From assembly GCF_014649815.1 (NCBI RefSeq), contig NZ_BMTT01000015.1, positions 62,001 through 126,000 on the forward strand: DNA of 64,000 bases. Direction: 5' to 3'. Positions 1 to 10,858 of this stretch are shown here, piece by piece; position 1 is the stretch's first letter, and every line of letters begins with the position of its first letter. The translations under genes were made by a program, and so were the position numbers. This DNA is from Streptomyces mutabilis (GTDB lineage: Bacteria > Actinomycetota > Actinomycetes > Streptomycetales > Streptomycetaceae). The notes under the pieces are model-generated. The model made no database searches and was not told the origin of the DNA. It saw only the letters and a program-made list of their open reading frames with translations.

Positions 1-1
1 C

Positions 2-172
2 CGCCGCTGGACGCTCCGGCTCGCCCCTGAGGAGGCCCGCGCGGTCGTCGCCACCGTCACCGGCGGCGCCGCCTTCGCCGCCCTGGACGACTTCACCCTC
101 GCCACGCCCAGCCTCGAGGACGTGTACCTGGCCCTGGGCGGCGCCGCGCGACAGGGGCTGGTGAGGGCTTGA
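2..172 (+). CDS. ABC transporter ATP-binding protein, C-terminal fragment
   Basis: Only the last 56 residues lie in the window; the 5' part is cut off by the left edge. The readable end contains PSLEDVYLAL, the conserved tail of DrrA/CcmA-type ABC ATPases of the ABC-2 exporter class. The catalytic motifs (Walker A and B) are outside the window. The ABC-2 permease at 300-1124 follows on the same strand and is the likely partner, so the pair would form an ATP-driven exporter of unknown substrate. Family call secure; substrate unknown. Confidence 0.8.
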   Translation, partial: RRWTLRLAPEEARAVVATVTGGAAFAALDDFTLATPSLEDVYLALGGAARQGLVRA

Positions 173-303
173 ACACCCCGACGGCGAGCGGCGGGGGCGG
201 AGTGAGCACACCGGCCGCCGCGTCCGTACCCATCAGGACGGCCGCCACGAACGACCCCCAGCGAGCTTCGAACGACCCGACGAAGGGGAGCAGCGCGACG
301 TGA
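169..303 (+). CDS. Candidate small coupled ORF or frameshifted N-terminus of the permease
   Basis: A 44-codon frame starts at TTG 169, overlapping the ATPase stop by 4 nt (TTGA), and ends in a TGA that overlaps the permease GTG by 4 nt (GTGA). An internal GTG at 202 is another start. Nearly every codon ends in G or C, as in real genes here. The peptide is rich in Ala, Thr, Pro and Ser, with no motif. It may be a small coupled peptide, or the true disordered N-terminus of the permease separated by a one-base frameshift. I cannot tell which from one sequence. Confidence 0.3.
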   Translation: MNTPTASGGGGVSTPAAASVPIRTAATNDPQRASNDPTKGSSAT

Positions 304-1124
304 GTGTCGTACCCGCCGATGTTCTGCCGGGCGGTGCCCTGGCCGTCGAGGAGCAGGGCGCCGTCGGCGCGGCCGAGCTCGCCCCCAAGGCGCGGCTGTG
401 GCCCTCCCTGGTGGCCGTGTACCGGGCGCAGCTGTCCCGGGCGCGGGTCGCGCGCATCCCGCTGCTGTTCGTGGCCACCTTCCAGTCGATCGGCATCATG
501 ATCCTGATGCGCGGCGTCGTGGACGGCGGCGGTGAGGCGCGGGCCGTCGTCGCCGGGTCGGCGGTACTCGTCGTGGCCTTCGTCGCGCTGAACCTCCTCG
601 CCCAGTACTTCGGGCAGCTGCGCGCGAGCGGCGGCCTCGACCACTACGCGACGCTGCCGGTGCCGCCCGCCGCGGTGGTCCTCGGCGCGGCCGGCGCGTA
701 CGCGTCCTTCACCGTGCCGGGGACCGTGGTGACCGCGGTGACCGGCTGTCTGCTGTTCGGGCTGCCGATGACCCACCTGTGGGTGCTGGTGGCCGTGATC
801 CCGCTGGCGGGCGCCGCGCTCGCCGGCCTGGGCGCGGCCCTGGGGCTGCTCGCGCCCCGGCCCGAGTTCGCCACCCTCCTCGGCCAGCTGGGCATGTCGG
901 CGGCGCTGCTGCTGGGCGTGCTGCCGGCCGAGCGGATGCCCGAGGTGGTACGCCTCGCGCGGGACCTGCTGCCGTCGACGTACGGCGTGGAGGCCTTCGC
1001 ACGCTCGTTCGGGGACCGGCCCGACTGGGCCTTCGTCCTCGGCGACCTCGCGGTGTGCGCCGTGGTCGGGGTGATCTCGCTGGCCGTCGCCACCTGGGCG
1101 TACCGCCGTGCCGCCGTCCGGTGA
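300..1124 (+). CDS. ABC-2 type transporter permease
   Basis: A 274-residue membrane protein. An approximately 50-residue soluble N-terminus is followed by about six hydrophobic segments with short loops, the layout of ABC-2 permeases (drug or lipid exporters). It directly follows an ATPase of the matching class, so the two should form one exporter in the cytoplasmic membrane. The start is taken as GTG 300; no strong ribosome binding site precedes it, and a coding-like frame (169-303) lies just upstream, so the N-terminus is uncertain. No residue shows what is transported. Confidence 0.75.
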   Translation: MSVVPADVLPGGALAVEEQGAVGAAELAPKARLWPSLVAVYRAQLSRARVARIPLLFVATFQSIGIMILMRGVVDGGGEARAVVAGSAVLVVAFVALNLLAQYFGQLRASGGLDHYATLPVPPAAVVLGAAGAYASFTVPGTVVTAVTGCLLFGLPMTHLWVLVAVIPLAGAALAGLGAALGLLAPRPEFATLLGQLGMSAALLLGVLPAERMPEVVRLARDLLPSTYGVEAFARSFGDRPDWAFVLGDLAVCAVVGVISLAVATWAYRRAAVR

Positions 1125-1158
1125 AGCGCCGCACAGGCGGGTTTGGCACGATGGCGGG

Positions 1159-1854
1159 GTGACCGCACCTCTGACTCCGCCACCGCCACCGAACGAACGC
1201 TCGTCGTACCAGGGCGGCCCGGTGCCGCCGCCCGTCGGTGCGCACGCGCTGGGTACTCCGCCCGGCGCCCCCTACGGCACTCACGGCGAGCACGGAGGAC
1301 TGGACGGCCCCGGAATGCTGACCGAAGTACGGCAGGCCGCCGTGACCGTGGCGGCGGTGGCCCTCTCCGGGCTGCTGCTGGGCGTGCTCTGGTGGAAGCT
1401 CGCCCCGAGCGTGCCGCTGGTCGGTGAGATCGTCGGCGACAGGTGGCTGGTCTACCTCAAGGAGTCCGAGGGCGAGCAGTCGGTCGGCGTCGACGGCACC
1501 TTCACGCTGCTCGCGCTCGCGTTCGGGGCGCTCAGTGCGGTGTTCGCCTTCCTGCTGCGGCGGCGCGGTGGCGTGCCGCTGGTGGTGGCGCTGGGCGCCG
1601 GCGGGCTGCTCGGGTCGCTGCTGGCCTGGCGGGTCGGGATCTGGCTCGGGCCCGCCCAGGACGTCATCGCCCACGCCAAGGAGGTCGGCAAGGGCGTTAC
1701 CTTCTCCGCGCCCCTGAAGCTGGGGGCGAAGGGCGCGTTGCTGGCGTGGCCGATCGCGGCGCTGGTGGTCCACCTCGGACTGACCGGCCTGTTCGGGCCC
1801 CGGGACCCGGAGCCCGACCCGTGGCCCGCTCCGTACGGGAAGATCTCCGCCTGA
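1159..1854 (+). CDS. Proline-rich membrane protein, probably DUF2567 family
   Basis: 231 residues. The first 55 are rich in Pro and Gly (including a run of five Pro) and probably cytoplasmic and disordered. Four hydrophobic segments follow at about 60-80, 113-132, 138-158 and 193-212. I recall similar Streptomyces proteins filed under DUF2567, but this is from memory. The GTG at 1159 is chosen over the in-frame ATG at 1108, which would lie inside the permease gene; CACGAT sits 6 nt before it and there is no Shine-Dalgarno sequence, suggesting a leaderless message. Function unknown. A hairpin follows the stop. Confidence 0.6.
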   Translation: MTAPLTPPPPPNERSSYQGGPVPPPVGAHALGTPPGAPYGTHGEHGGLDGPGMLTEVRQAAVTVAAVALSGLLLGVLWWKLAPSVPLVGEIVGDRWLVYLKESEGEQSVGVDGTFTLLALAFGALSAVFAFLLRRRGGVPLVVALGAGGLLGSLLAWRVGIWLGPAQDVIAHAKEVGKGVTFSAPLKLGAKGALLAWPIAALVVHLGLTGLFGPRDPEPDPWPAPYGKISA

Positions 1855-1886
1855 AAATCTCCGCCCAGCGCCGGCGAGTGACGACG

Positions 1887-1926
1887 ATGCCGCGGACGGG
1901 CGTGGCAGGCCCCGCGTCCGCGGCAT
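1887..1926 (+). terminator. Hairpin after the DUF2567-like gene
   Basis: A perfect 12-bp inverted repeat (1887-1898 with 1915-1926) with a 16-nt loop starts 32 nt after the stop at 1854. There is no T-tract. The gap continues to 2095, where a leftward gene ends, so it could stop transcription from both sides. Confidence 0.55.
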
Positions 1927-2095
1927 AATCCGCCGGACAGGCCCGGACGGCACACGCCTGACGGGCCGGGCCCTGACGGGCCGGGCCGGGCGGCGACCGC
2001 GGTCGGACTCGCCCTTCCTGATGCGCCACCCGCGTCTGCGCGCCCGCTTCGGCACCTTCTGTCCGATCAGCCGGGAATCGGGCTCTGTCGAGGAG

Positions 2096-2596
2096 TCACG
2101 CGCGGCCGATCGGAGCCAGGGTCGCGTTCGTCAGCTCGGTCAGGTCGTCGGGGGAGAGCTCGACCTCCAGGCCCCGGCGGCCCGCCGAGACGCAGATCGT
2201 GGCGTGGTTCGAAGCCGACGCGTCCAGGACCGTCGGCAGCCGCTTGCGCTGGCCCAGCGGTGAGATGCCGCCCCGCACGTAGCCCGTCGTCCGCTCGGCC
2301 AGGGCCGGATCGGCCATCGCCGCGCGCTTGCCGCCCACCGCGGCCGCGAGCGCCTTCAGGTCCAGCTGACCCGCCACCGGCACCACCGCGACCGTCAACG
2401 CGCCGTCGACGTCCGCCACCAGCGTCTTGAACACCCGGTCCGGAGAGACGCCCATCGCCTCGGCGGCCTCCTCGCCGTAGGACGGGTGTGCGGGATCGTG
2501 GTCGTACGCGTGGACCGTGTACGTCACCCCGGCAGCCGTCAGCGCCACCGTCGCCGGGGTGCCACCGGCCTGCTGCTTCTTGGACTTCTTCGCCAT
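2096..2596 (-). CDS. ybaK: YbaK/EbsC-type aminoacyl-tRNA deacylase
   Basis: 166 residues with the YbaK/ProX fold: the conserved FKTLV near residue 57 (catalytic Lys in the family), the VAVVPV strand and a GGISPLGQ loop at about 110-117. Family members hydrolyse misacylated Cys-tRNA(Pro), preserving translation fidelity in the cytoplasm. The Lys-rich start (MAKKSKKQQ) is typical of the actinobacterial branch. It begins 13 nt after the stop of the Lon-substrate-domain gene and is the last gene of the leftward run. The exact tRNA substrate is inferred from the family. Confidence 0.85.
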   Translation of the reverse strand: MAKKSKKQQAGGTPATVALTAAGVTYTVHAYDHDPAHPSYGEEAAEAMGVSPDRVFKTLVADVDGALTVAVVPVAGQLDLKALAAAVGGKRAAMADPALAERTTGYVRGGISPLGQRKRLPTVLDASASNHATICVSAGRRGLEVELSPDDLTELTNATLAPIGRA

Positions 2597-2609
2597 CCGG
2601 GCCAGTACC

Positions 2610-3350
2610 TCAGTTGAGACTCGTCGGGCCGCTCGTCAGGTCCGACGACGGCAACGACGGCAGCGTACGGATGATGGCCGTCTCGGAGCGAAGGAGTTTC
2701 AGCTCGTCCCGCAGGCGGGACGCCGTGTCCGGGGCCTGGAGCAGACGCTGCTTCGTCGGGGTGTCCAGCATCATCGCGGCGGCGACCAGGTAGGAGACCA
2801 CACCCGGTTCGTCCGGCAGCTCCGCGCCGGTCGCCAGCGACCGCTCCCGGGCCCCCGCCAGCCGCTTCTGGTACTGCCGGAAGGAGCGCAGCACCCCCTC
2901 GGCCAGCGCCCCCGCCTCGTCACCGGGGTCCTCGTCCAGCGGCTCCAGCTCGGCCGTCAGGAACGGGCCCGAGGCATCCACCGAGCGCAGCCGCGCCCGG
3001 GTCGTCCCGGTGGCCAGCACCTCGAAGGTGCCGTCGGAGCGCTCGCGGATCGTCGCCGCGTCGGCGACGCAGCCCACCTTGTGGAACGCCTTGAGCGGGT
3101 CGGGTCCGAACCCGGCCGCCGGGCCGAGCTCGGGCAGCGCCGTCGGATCGGGCAGGCCGGGTGCGCTCCGGGCCACCTCGTGGCCGTCGCGGATCGCCAC
3201 GACGGCGAACCGGCGCGGTTCGTCCTCGGGGGTCTTCAGCAACTCGCGCATCATGGCGCGATAGCGCTCCTCGAAGATGTTGAGCGGGAGCACCAGCCCC
3301 GGGAACAGAACCGTGTTCAGGGCGAAGAGCGGGAGCCGGACGGTGGTCAC
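2610..3350 (-). CDS. Lon-substrate-binding (LAN) domain protein
   Basis: 246 residues, a stand-alone copy of the N-terminal substrate-recognition domain of Lon protease: RLPLFALNTVLFPG at the start, NIFEERYR near residue 27, then a helical C-terminal half. There is no AAA+ or protease domain, so it cannot degrade protein alone. The GTG at 3350 puts the conserved PLF motif at residue 6; the reading frame stays open far upstream but is not homologous there. It starts 11 nt after the stop of the 3362-4387 gene and is probably co-transcribed with it and with ybaK. Target unknown. Confidence 0.85.
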   Translation of the reverse strand: MTTVRLPLFALNTVLFPGLVLPLNIFEERYRAMMRELLKTPEDEPRRFAVVAIRDGHEVARSAPGLPDPTALPELGPAAGFGPDPLKAFHKVGCVADAATIRERSDGTFEVLATGTTRARLRSVDASGPFLTAELEPLDEDPGDEAGALAEGVLRSFRQYQKRLAGARERSLATGAELPDEPGVVSYLVAAAMMLDTPTKQRLLQAPDTASRLRDELKLLRSETAIIRTLPSLPSSDLTSGPTSLN

Positions 3351-3361
3351 GACGCAGAAGC

Positions 3362-4387
3362 CTAATGGTCGTCCGCGCGGACGCGACCGCCGCGCCCACT
3401 TCGTGGATGACCCGAACCCGCCGTGTCCGGCGCGGAGCCCACCGCCGCACGGACGTCCGCGCGCACCCGGAGGAAGCGGCCGAGCGGGTCGTCCCCGTCC
3501 TGGTCCCAGGGGAAGGACGTGACGTACGGGCCGGTCAGACGCAGTTGTTCCGCCGCGTCCTGGGGACGCTCCAGGCGGAGCAGGACGTACGTCAGGAGGT
3601 TGCGCAGCCCGGCGGACCACGGGTCGGCCGCCGGGTGGGTGGCCGAAAGAGCGATGGCGCGGTCGGCCGCCGCGTCGAGGCGGTCCCGGTGCACGCCGGC
3701 CGGGTCGTCGCCGCCGTTCGCGGTGAGACAGGTGAAGGCCGCTCGCAGTGGCAGCGCCCGTACCGGGGAGTCCTCGGGCGCGTCGTGCGCGGCGGTCTCG
3801 GCGAAGTCCAGGCACTCCCGGTGGGCGCCGGGGGAGGCGGCGGCCAGGTACTCCAGGGCGGCCACATGGCAGCCGTAGTGGTGCGGGGCACGGCGCACCG
3901 CCTGCTCCCACAGCCGCTCGAACTCGGCGTGGCCGGATCGGGCGCCCCGCGCGGCGTCCAGAACGGTCCGCCACGGCACCGGGTCGCGTCCGGCGGCCTC
4001 CGCGGCGGCCGTGACCGCGGGGGCCACCTGACGCAGCAGCTCCGCGCGGGCCGGCGAGTCCCAGTGGCGGTCCACCGTCAGCCGGCCCTCGATCAGGAGG
4101 GCGTCGGGGTCGTCCGGGGTGGTGGCGCGCCAGTGGGCCAGCCACTCGGTGCGGGAGCGCGCGAAGGCGGCGAGTCCGGTCGCGTAGCGGTCCCGGTGCT
4201 CCCACTCGGCGTTCTCGCGGGTGGCGGTGAGGAGCGCGGCCGCGGGTGCGTGCTCGCCGTGGGCCGCCGCGACGAGGGCGGGGGCGAGGCGGTCGTCTGG
4301 GGCGTCGAGGAGCACGTCGTCGTCATGGGCGGGCCGGGGCGCCCGCGAGCGGGCCCGGGCCGCCGTCCGGAGGAACGCGCGCAGCAT
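3362..4387 (-). CDS. Helical-repeat protein of unknown function
   Basis: 341 residues, rich in Ala, Arg and acidic residues, predicted almost all-helical. Several segments of about 35 residues end in Ala-rich amphipathic helices, resembling TPR or Sel1-type repeats, but I cannot place a named family. No signal peptide or membrane segment. ATG 4387 is the only ATG near the first conserved-looking stretch (MLRAFLRTAARARS); no clear Shine-Dalgarno sequence precedes it. It lies between a beta-helix membrane protein and a Lon-domain protein in one leftward run. Function not assigned. Confidence 0.6.
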   Translation of the reverse strand: MLRAFLRTAARARSRAPRPAHDDDVLLDAPDDRLAPALVAAAHGEHAPAAALLTATRENAEWEHRDRYATGLAAFARSRTEWLAHWRATTPDDPDALLIEGRLTVDRHWDSPARAELLRQVAPAVTAAAEAAGRDPVPWRTVLDAARGARSGHAEFERLWEQAVRRAPHHYGCHVAALEYLAAASPGAHRECLDFAETAAHDAPEDSPVRALPLRAAFTCLTANGGDDPAGVHRDRLDAAADRAIALSATHPAADPWSAGLRNLLTYVLLRLERPQDAAEQLRLTGPYVTSFPWDQDGDDPLGRFLRVRADVRAAVGSAPDTAGSGHPRSGRGGRVRADDH

Positions 4388-4460
4388 GGCCAGTACGACG
4401 GCCGACGGTTCGCGATGGTTGTGCGGCCTCGGGCCGCCTTCGGCCGTTCGGAGTACCCAC

Positions 4461-4490
4461 CCGCGTAGTCGCGGGCCCCGTCGGACGGGG
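4461..4490 (-). terminator. Two tandem hairpins between 4510 and 4387 genes
   Basis: Two adjacent stems sit in the 122-nt gap: 4461-4465 with 4470-4474 (4-nt loop) and 4476-4480 with 4486-4490 (5-nt loop). They may weaken read-through from the membrane-protein gene into the rest of the run. No T-tract, so a partial terminator or RNA-processing site is equally likely. Confidence 0.3.
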
Positions 4491-4509
4491 GACTTCGTGT
4501 CTCGCCCGG

Positions 4510-6087
4510 TCAGTTGCGGCGCAGCAGACGGGTCGCACCCGCCGCCACGGTCGTCGCCAGTATCCAGCCCAGCAGGATCAGGACCGTCGCCAGCCACTGC
4601 CAGCCGTCGTGCAGCTGCCAGAAGCCGACCTGGCCGAGGTCGATGACAGGCAGGAGCAGGTCGAGGGCGAAGAGGGCCGGGTTCCAGTCCGGATGCTCGC
4701 CGTTCTTCAGCGGGGGCGGGTCGGCGCGGGCGAAGGCGAGCGAGCCCGCGGCCCACAGCACCGCCATCCACACCGCCGCCCGGCCCGGCCGGTAGCCGTA
4801 GGCGACCGTCCAGTCCTGGGCGTACCCCACGAGCTTCGCGGCGACGGGCAGGCTCTCGCGGCGCCGGCGGTGCTTGGCGAGCAGCACCTCGCGGGCGTCC
4901 TCGTCCTCGCCGCCGGCCCGCAGCACGGCGGCGAGGCGCTCGTACGGCTCCGGGTTGTACTCGGCGGTGGCGGCGCCCACCCACCGCAGCCGCTTCTCCA
5001 ACGGGAACGGCCCCCGCGGCACAAGGTTCTCGTAGGCGAAGCCGCCCATGTGCAGCCGGCCGGGACCGGGCCAGCTGTCCGCCCGGTCCATCAGGTTGAC
5101 CACCCGCGCCCCCGACAGCACCACCCGCCCGCGCGCCGGCCGCTCGCCGAGGAACCGCAGCTCGGGCGTCTGCACCCGGCGCAGCGACAGCTCCTGGTCG
5201 TCGGTGAAGGTGAACCGGGCGTGCTCGAAGTCGACGGCGTCGCCGAACCGCCCGTCGTCCAGCCGCACCCCGCCCTCGCACTCGAAGCGCTGGATCCGCG
5301 TGCCCTGGGCCGGGGTGGTGCCGCGCAGCAGGGGGCTGCCCAGACCCGCCGGGGTCATGTACAGCGTGCGCTCCACGGTCAGCTGCGGGGCGTTCAGCGC
5401 GTGCCGCGTGTACGGGTTGAGGAGCCGGGCGCCGCGCAGGCTCAGCGAGACACCGACCTGTGCGCTGCGCAGGCTCACCTCGCCGTGCGACTCCAGCATC
5501 TCGGCCTGCAGGTCCTGCCCGACGGTCATGCCGTCCGCCGCTATGGAGCGGCCGCTGCGGTCCCGGTGCACGATCGCCTGGTTCAGCAGCAGGTCGGTGC
5601 CTATCTGCGCGTCGGTCAGCCGGACGCCGTTGCGGAACCGGCAGCGCGGCAGGTGCAGGTCGCCCTCGGTCTGCAACCGCGCCGCCTCCAGGCGCGGCAC
5701 CGAGCAGTCCACCAGCCGCACCGTCGTGAACCGGGTCTCCGGCAGCAGGACCTCCCGGTCGAAACGGCAGGCCCGCAGCTCGACGTAGGGATCGACCGTG
5801 CCGCCCGCGAGGTCCATCGTGTCGCTGATCCGCACGCCCACGAGCTGCAGCGAGGAGACCCGGCCCGCGAGCGCGGGCGGACCGTCGAGGAGCAGCCAGC
5901 ACACGATGCGCGCCCGCACGGTCCGCTCCGGCCCCCAGGAACGCCCGCCGTGCGGGTCGTCGACGAGCGTGTCGCCGCTGGACAGGTCGTACACGCTGCC
6001 GTTGCGGAAGGCCTGCCACATGCCCGCCTCGGCGGCCGTCAGGTCGTCCGGCAGCTCTCCGTCACGGTGGCCGGCCCCCTCGGTCAC
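4510..6087 (-). CDS. Beta-helix-like protein with C-terminal membrane segments
   Basis: 525 residues. From about 65 to 330 the chain is a series of short strands with alternating Leu/Val/Phe and Arg/Asp (such as VRLVDCSVPRLEAARL), as in pentapeptide-repeat and right-handed beta-helix proteins. A basic linker (KHRRRRESL near 415) leads to three hydrophobic segments in the last 90 residues, with PVIDLGQVGFW between two of them. I recall homologues labelled membrane-associated oxidoreductase, but I see no nucleotide-binding motif and do not support that. The C-terminal part vaguely resembles small ion-channel modules. GTG 6087 is preceded by a GGAGG. Confidence 0.6.
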   Translation of the reverse strand: MTEGAGHRDGELPDDLTAAEAGMWQAFRNGSVYDLSSGDTLVDDPHGGRSWGPERTVRARIVCWLLLDGPPALAGRVSSLQLVGVRISDTMDLAGGTVDPYVELRACRFDREVLLPETRFTTVRLVDCSVPRLEAARLQTEGDLHLPRCRFRNGVRLTDAQIGTDLLLNQAIVHRDRSGRSIAADGMTVGQDLQAEMLESHGEVSLRSAQVGVSLSLRGARLLNPYTRHALNAPQLTVERTLYMTPAGLGSPLLRGTTPAQGTRIQRFECEGGVRLDDGRFGDAVDFEHARFTFTDDQELSLRRVQTPELRFLGERPARGRVVLSGARVVNLMDRADSWPGPGRLHMGGFAYENLVPRGPFPLEKRLRWVGAATAEYNPEPYERLAAVLRAGGEDEDAREVLLAKHRRRRESLPVAAKLVGYAQDWTVAYGYRPGRAAVWMAVLWAAGSLAFARADPPPLKNGEHPDWNPALFALDLLLPVIDLGQVGFWQLHDGWQWLATVLILLGWILATTVAAGATRLLRRN

Positions 6088-6229
6088 GACGCTTCACCCC
6101 CTCCCCAACTACTCGCCGGTCGCTCACCCTTCGTACAACCGTTCATGCCCACTGAGTGACCAGCTGAACACTCAAAGTGAGGGCGATCTGCCGAATCCCG
6201 CCACGGCACCCGAGGGACTGTCGCGTTCT

Positions 6230-6246
6230 GTATCAGCCATTGATAC
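6230..6246 (+). promoter_or_regulatory. Inverted repeat upstream of hisD
   Basis: GTATCA and TGATAC form a perfect 6-bp inverted repeat with a 5-nt spacer, about 30 nt upstream of a -10-like hexamer and 42 nt before the hisD start. The AT-rich arms stand out in this GC-rich sequence. A dimeric regulator site for the his operon is possible; no known operator is matched. Confidence 0.35.
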
Positions 6247-6274
6247 GTGCGAACGGTGTCCGACGCGGGTCTGA

Positions 6275-6280
6275 GAGAAT
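6275..6280 (+). promoter_or_regulatory. Candidate -10 element of hisD
   Basis: GAGAAT ends 7 nt before the hisD GTG, so transcription would start at or next to the start codon. No convincing -35 is seen. Confidence 0.4.
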
Positions 6281-6287
6281 TGGTTCC

Positions 6288-9306
<3,019 letters not shown>

Positions 9307-9309
9307 CCC

Positions 9310-9474
9310 ATGAACGGTACGTCCACCGCGCTGATCGTCGTCGGTCTGTTCTTCATCGGCGGCATCATCTCCTTCGCCAAGCAGCAGATGCCCAAGGGCC
9401 TGATCGTGCTGCTCTCCATCGGCGCCGCGATGTGTCTCCTGGCGGGTGTGCTGAGGCTGGAGGTGTGGAGTTGA
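9310..9474 (+). CDS. Small two-helix membrane protein in the his operon
   Basis: 54 residues. Two hydrophobic segments (about 6-20 and 30-48) flank a short polar turn with [10 protein letters not shown], giving a hairpin in the membrane; no known motif. The ATG lies 3 nt after the hisB stop, and the stop overlaps the hisH TTG by 4 nt (TTGA), so it is embedded in the operon and probably needed for hisH translation by coupling. All codons have the expected GC-rich third position. I recall a similar small ORF at this place in other Streptomyces. Function unknown; it could anchor or regulate the HisH-HisF enzyme or simply couple translation. Confidence 0.75.
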   Translation: MNGTSTALIVVGLFFIGGIISFAKQQMPKGLIVLLSIGAAMCLLAGVLRLEVWS

Positions 9475-10115
9475 CCGCCACCACCAAGAAGGTCGTCGTC
9501 TTCGACTACGGCTTCGGCAACGTCCGTTCCGCCGAGCGCGCCCTCGCGCGCGCGGGAGCCGACGTCGAGATCACCCGTGACTACGACAAGGCCATGAACG
9601 CCGACGGGCTGCTGGTCCCCGGCGTCGGCGCCTTCGCCGCCTGCATGGACGGCCTCCGGGCCGCCCGCGGCGACTGGGTCGTCGAACGCCGGCTGGCCGG
9701 CGGGCGCCCGGTGATGGGCATCTGCGTCGGCATGCAGATCCTCTTCGCGCGCGGCATCGAGCACGGCGTGGAGGCCGACGGCCTGGACGAGTGGCCCGGT
9801 ACGGTCGGCCCGCTGCAGGCCGACGTCGTCCCGCACATGGGCTGGAACACCGTCGAGGCACCCGCCGACTCCCAGCTCTTCGCCGGCCTGGACGCGAAGG
9901 CGCGGTTCTACTTCGTGCACTCCTACGCCGTCCACGACTGGTCCCTGGAGACGCACAACCCGCTGATCGCCGCCCCCAAGGTCACCTGGTCGACGCACGG
10001 CAAGCCCTTCGTGGCCGCCGTGGAGAACGGCGCCCTGTGGGCCACCCAGTTCCACCCCGAGAAGTCCGGCGACGCCGGCGCCCAGATCCTCACCAACTGG
10101 ATCGAGACCCTGTAG
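9471..10115 (+). CDS. hisH: Imidazole glycerol phosphate synthase, glutaminase subunit
   Basis: 214 residues, class I glutamine amidotransferase. It supplies ammonia from glutamine to HisF. The nucleophile elbow is [13 protein letters not shown] (Cys near residue 86), and the His/Glu pair lies in QFHPEKSG near 195. Start choice: TTG 9471 is 7 nt after a GGAGG (9459-9463) and overlaps the small membrane-protein stop; the in-frame GTG 9465 is too close to that site. The partner hisF is three genes downstream, separated by priA and a ridA-like gene. Confidence 0.95.
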   Translation: MTATTKKVVVFDYGFGNVRSAERALARAGADVEITRDYDKAMNADGLLVPGVGAFAACMDGLRAARGDWVVERRLAGGRPVMGICVGMQILFARGIEHGVEADGLDEWPGTVGPLQADVVPHMGWNTVEAPADSQLFAGLDAKARFYFVHSYAVHDWSLETHNPLIAAPKVTWSTHGKPFVAAVENGALWATQFHPEKSGDAGAQILTNWIETL

Positions 10116-10138
10116 AGATGAGCCCGGTAGAGATGAGC
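10112..10138 (+). repeat. 15-bp tandem duplication creating two priA starts
   Basis: GTAGAGATGAGC occurs at 10112-10123 and again at 10127-10138, an exact period of 15 bp. Each copy carries an ATG in the priA frame (10118 and 10133), and the first overlaps the hisH stop codon. Confidence 0.8.
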
Positions 10139-10858
10139 AAGCTCGAACTCCTCCCCGCCGTCGACGTCCGCGACGGCCAGGCCGTCCGCCTCGTGCACGG
10201 CGAGTCCGGCACCGAGACCTCCTACGGCTCCCCGCTGGAGGCCGCCCTCGCCTGGCAGCGCTCCGGCGCCGAGTGGCTGCACCTGGTCGACCTGGACGCC
10301 GCCTTCGGCACCGGGGACAACCGCGAGCTGATCGCCGAGGTCGCCAAGGCGATGGACATCAAGGTGGAGCTGTCCGGCGGCATCCGCGACGACGACACCC
10401 TCGCCGCCGCCCTCGCCACCGGCTGCACCCGCGTCAACCTCGGCACGGCGGCCCTGGAGACCCCCGAGTGGGTGGCCAAGGTCATCGCCGAGCACGGCGA
10501 CAAGATCGCCGTCGGTCTCGACGTACGGGGCACGACGCTGCGCGGCCGGGGCTGGACCCGCGACGGCGGCGACCTCTACGAGACGCTGGAGCGGCTCAAC
10601 AAGGAGGGCTGCGCCCGCTACGTCGTCACCGACATCGCCAAGGACGGCACCCTCCAGGGCCCGAACCTGGAGCTCCTGAAGAACGTCTGCGCGGCGACCG
10701 ACCGCCCGGTCGTGGCGTCCGGCGGCGTGTCGTCCCTGGACGACCTGCGCGCCATCGCCGGTCTGGTCCCGGCCGGTGTCGAGGGGGTTATCGTCGGGAA
10801 GGCCCTGTACGCGAAGGCGTTCACCCTGGAAGAAGCCTTGGAGGCTGTGTCGCCATGA
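10133..10858 (+). CDS. priA: Phosphoribosyl isomerase A (HisA/TrpF bifunctional)
   Basis: 241 residues, a beta-alpha barrel. PriA carries out both the HisA isomerisation (ProFAR to PRFAR) and the TrpF isomerisation (phosphoribosylanthranilate) in actinobacteria, which lack a separate trpF; none is seen among the trp genes here. The barrel shows the two phosphate-binding ends typical of HisA: LSGGIRDD near residue 80 and VASGGVSS near 200, with acidic residues in AVDVRDGQ and [12 protein letters not shown] 10133 gives the usual N-terminus [14 protein letters not shown] 10118 would add five residues. Its stop overlaps the RidA gene by 4 nt. Confidence 0.95.
   Translation: MSKLELLPAVDVRDGQAVRLVHGESGTETSYGSPLEAALAWQRSGAEWLHLVDLDAAFGTGDNRELIAEVAKAMDIKVELSGGIRDDDTLAAALATGCTRVNLGTAALETPEWVAKVIAEHGDKIAVGLDVRGTTLRGRGWTRDGGDLYETLERLNKEGCARYVVTDIAKDGTLQGPNLELLKNVCAATDRPVVASGGVSSLDDLRAIAGLVPAGVEGVIVGKALYAKAFTLEEALEAVSP

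Noticed and set aside
3362-6019. An 885-residue minus-strand open frame covering the 3362-4387 gene and most of the 4510-6087 gene
   Set aside because: Only its 3' part (3362-4387) looks like protein; the rest is Arg/Pro-rich and out of frame with the recognisable beta-helix gene. The gene boundaries used follow motifs and starts.
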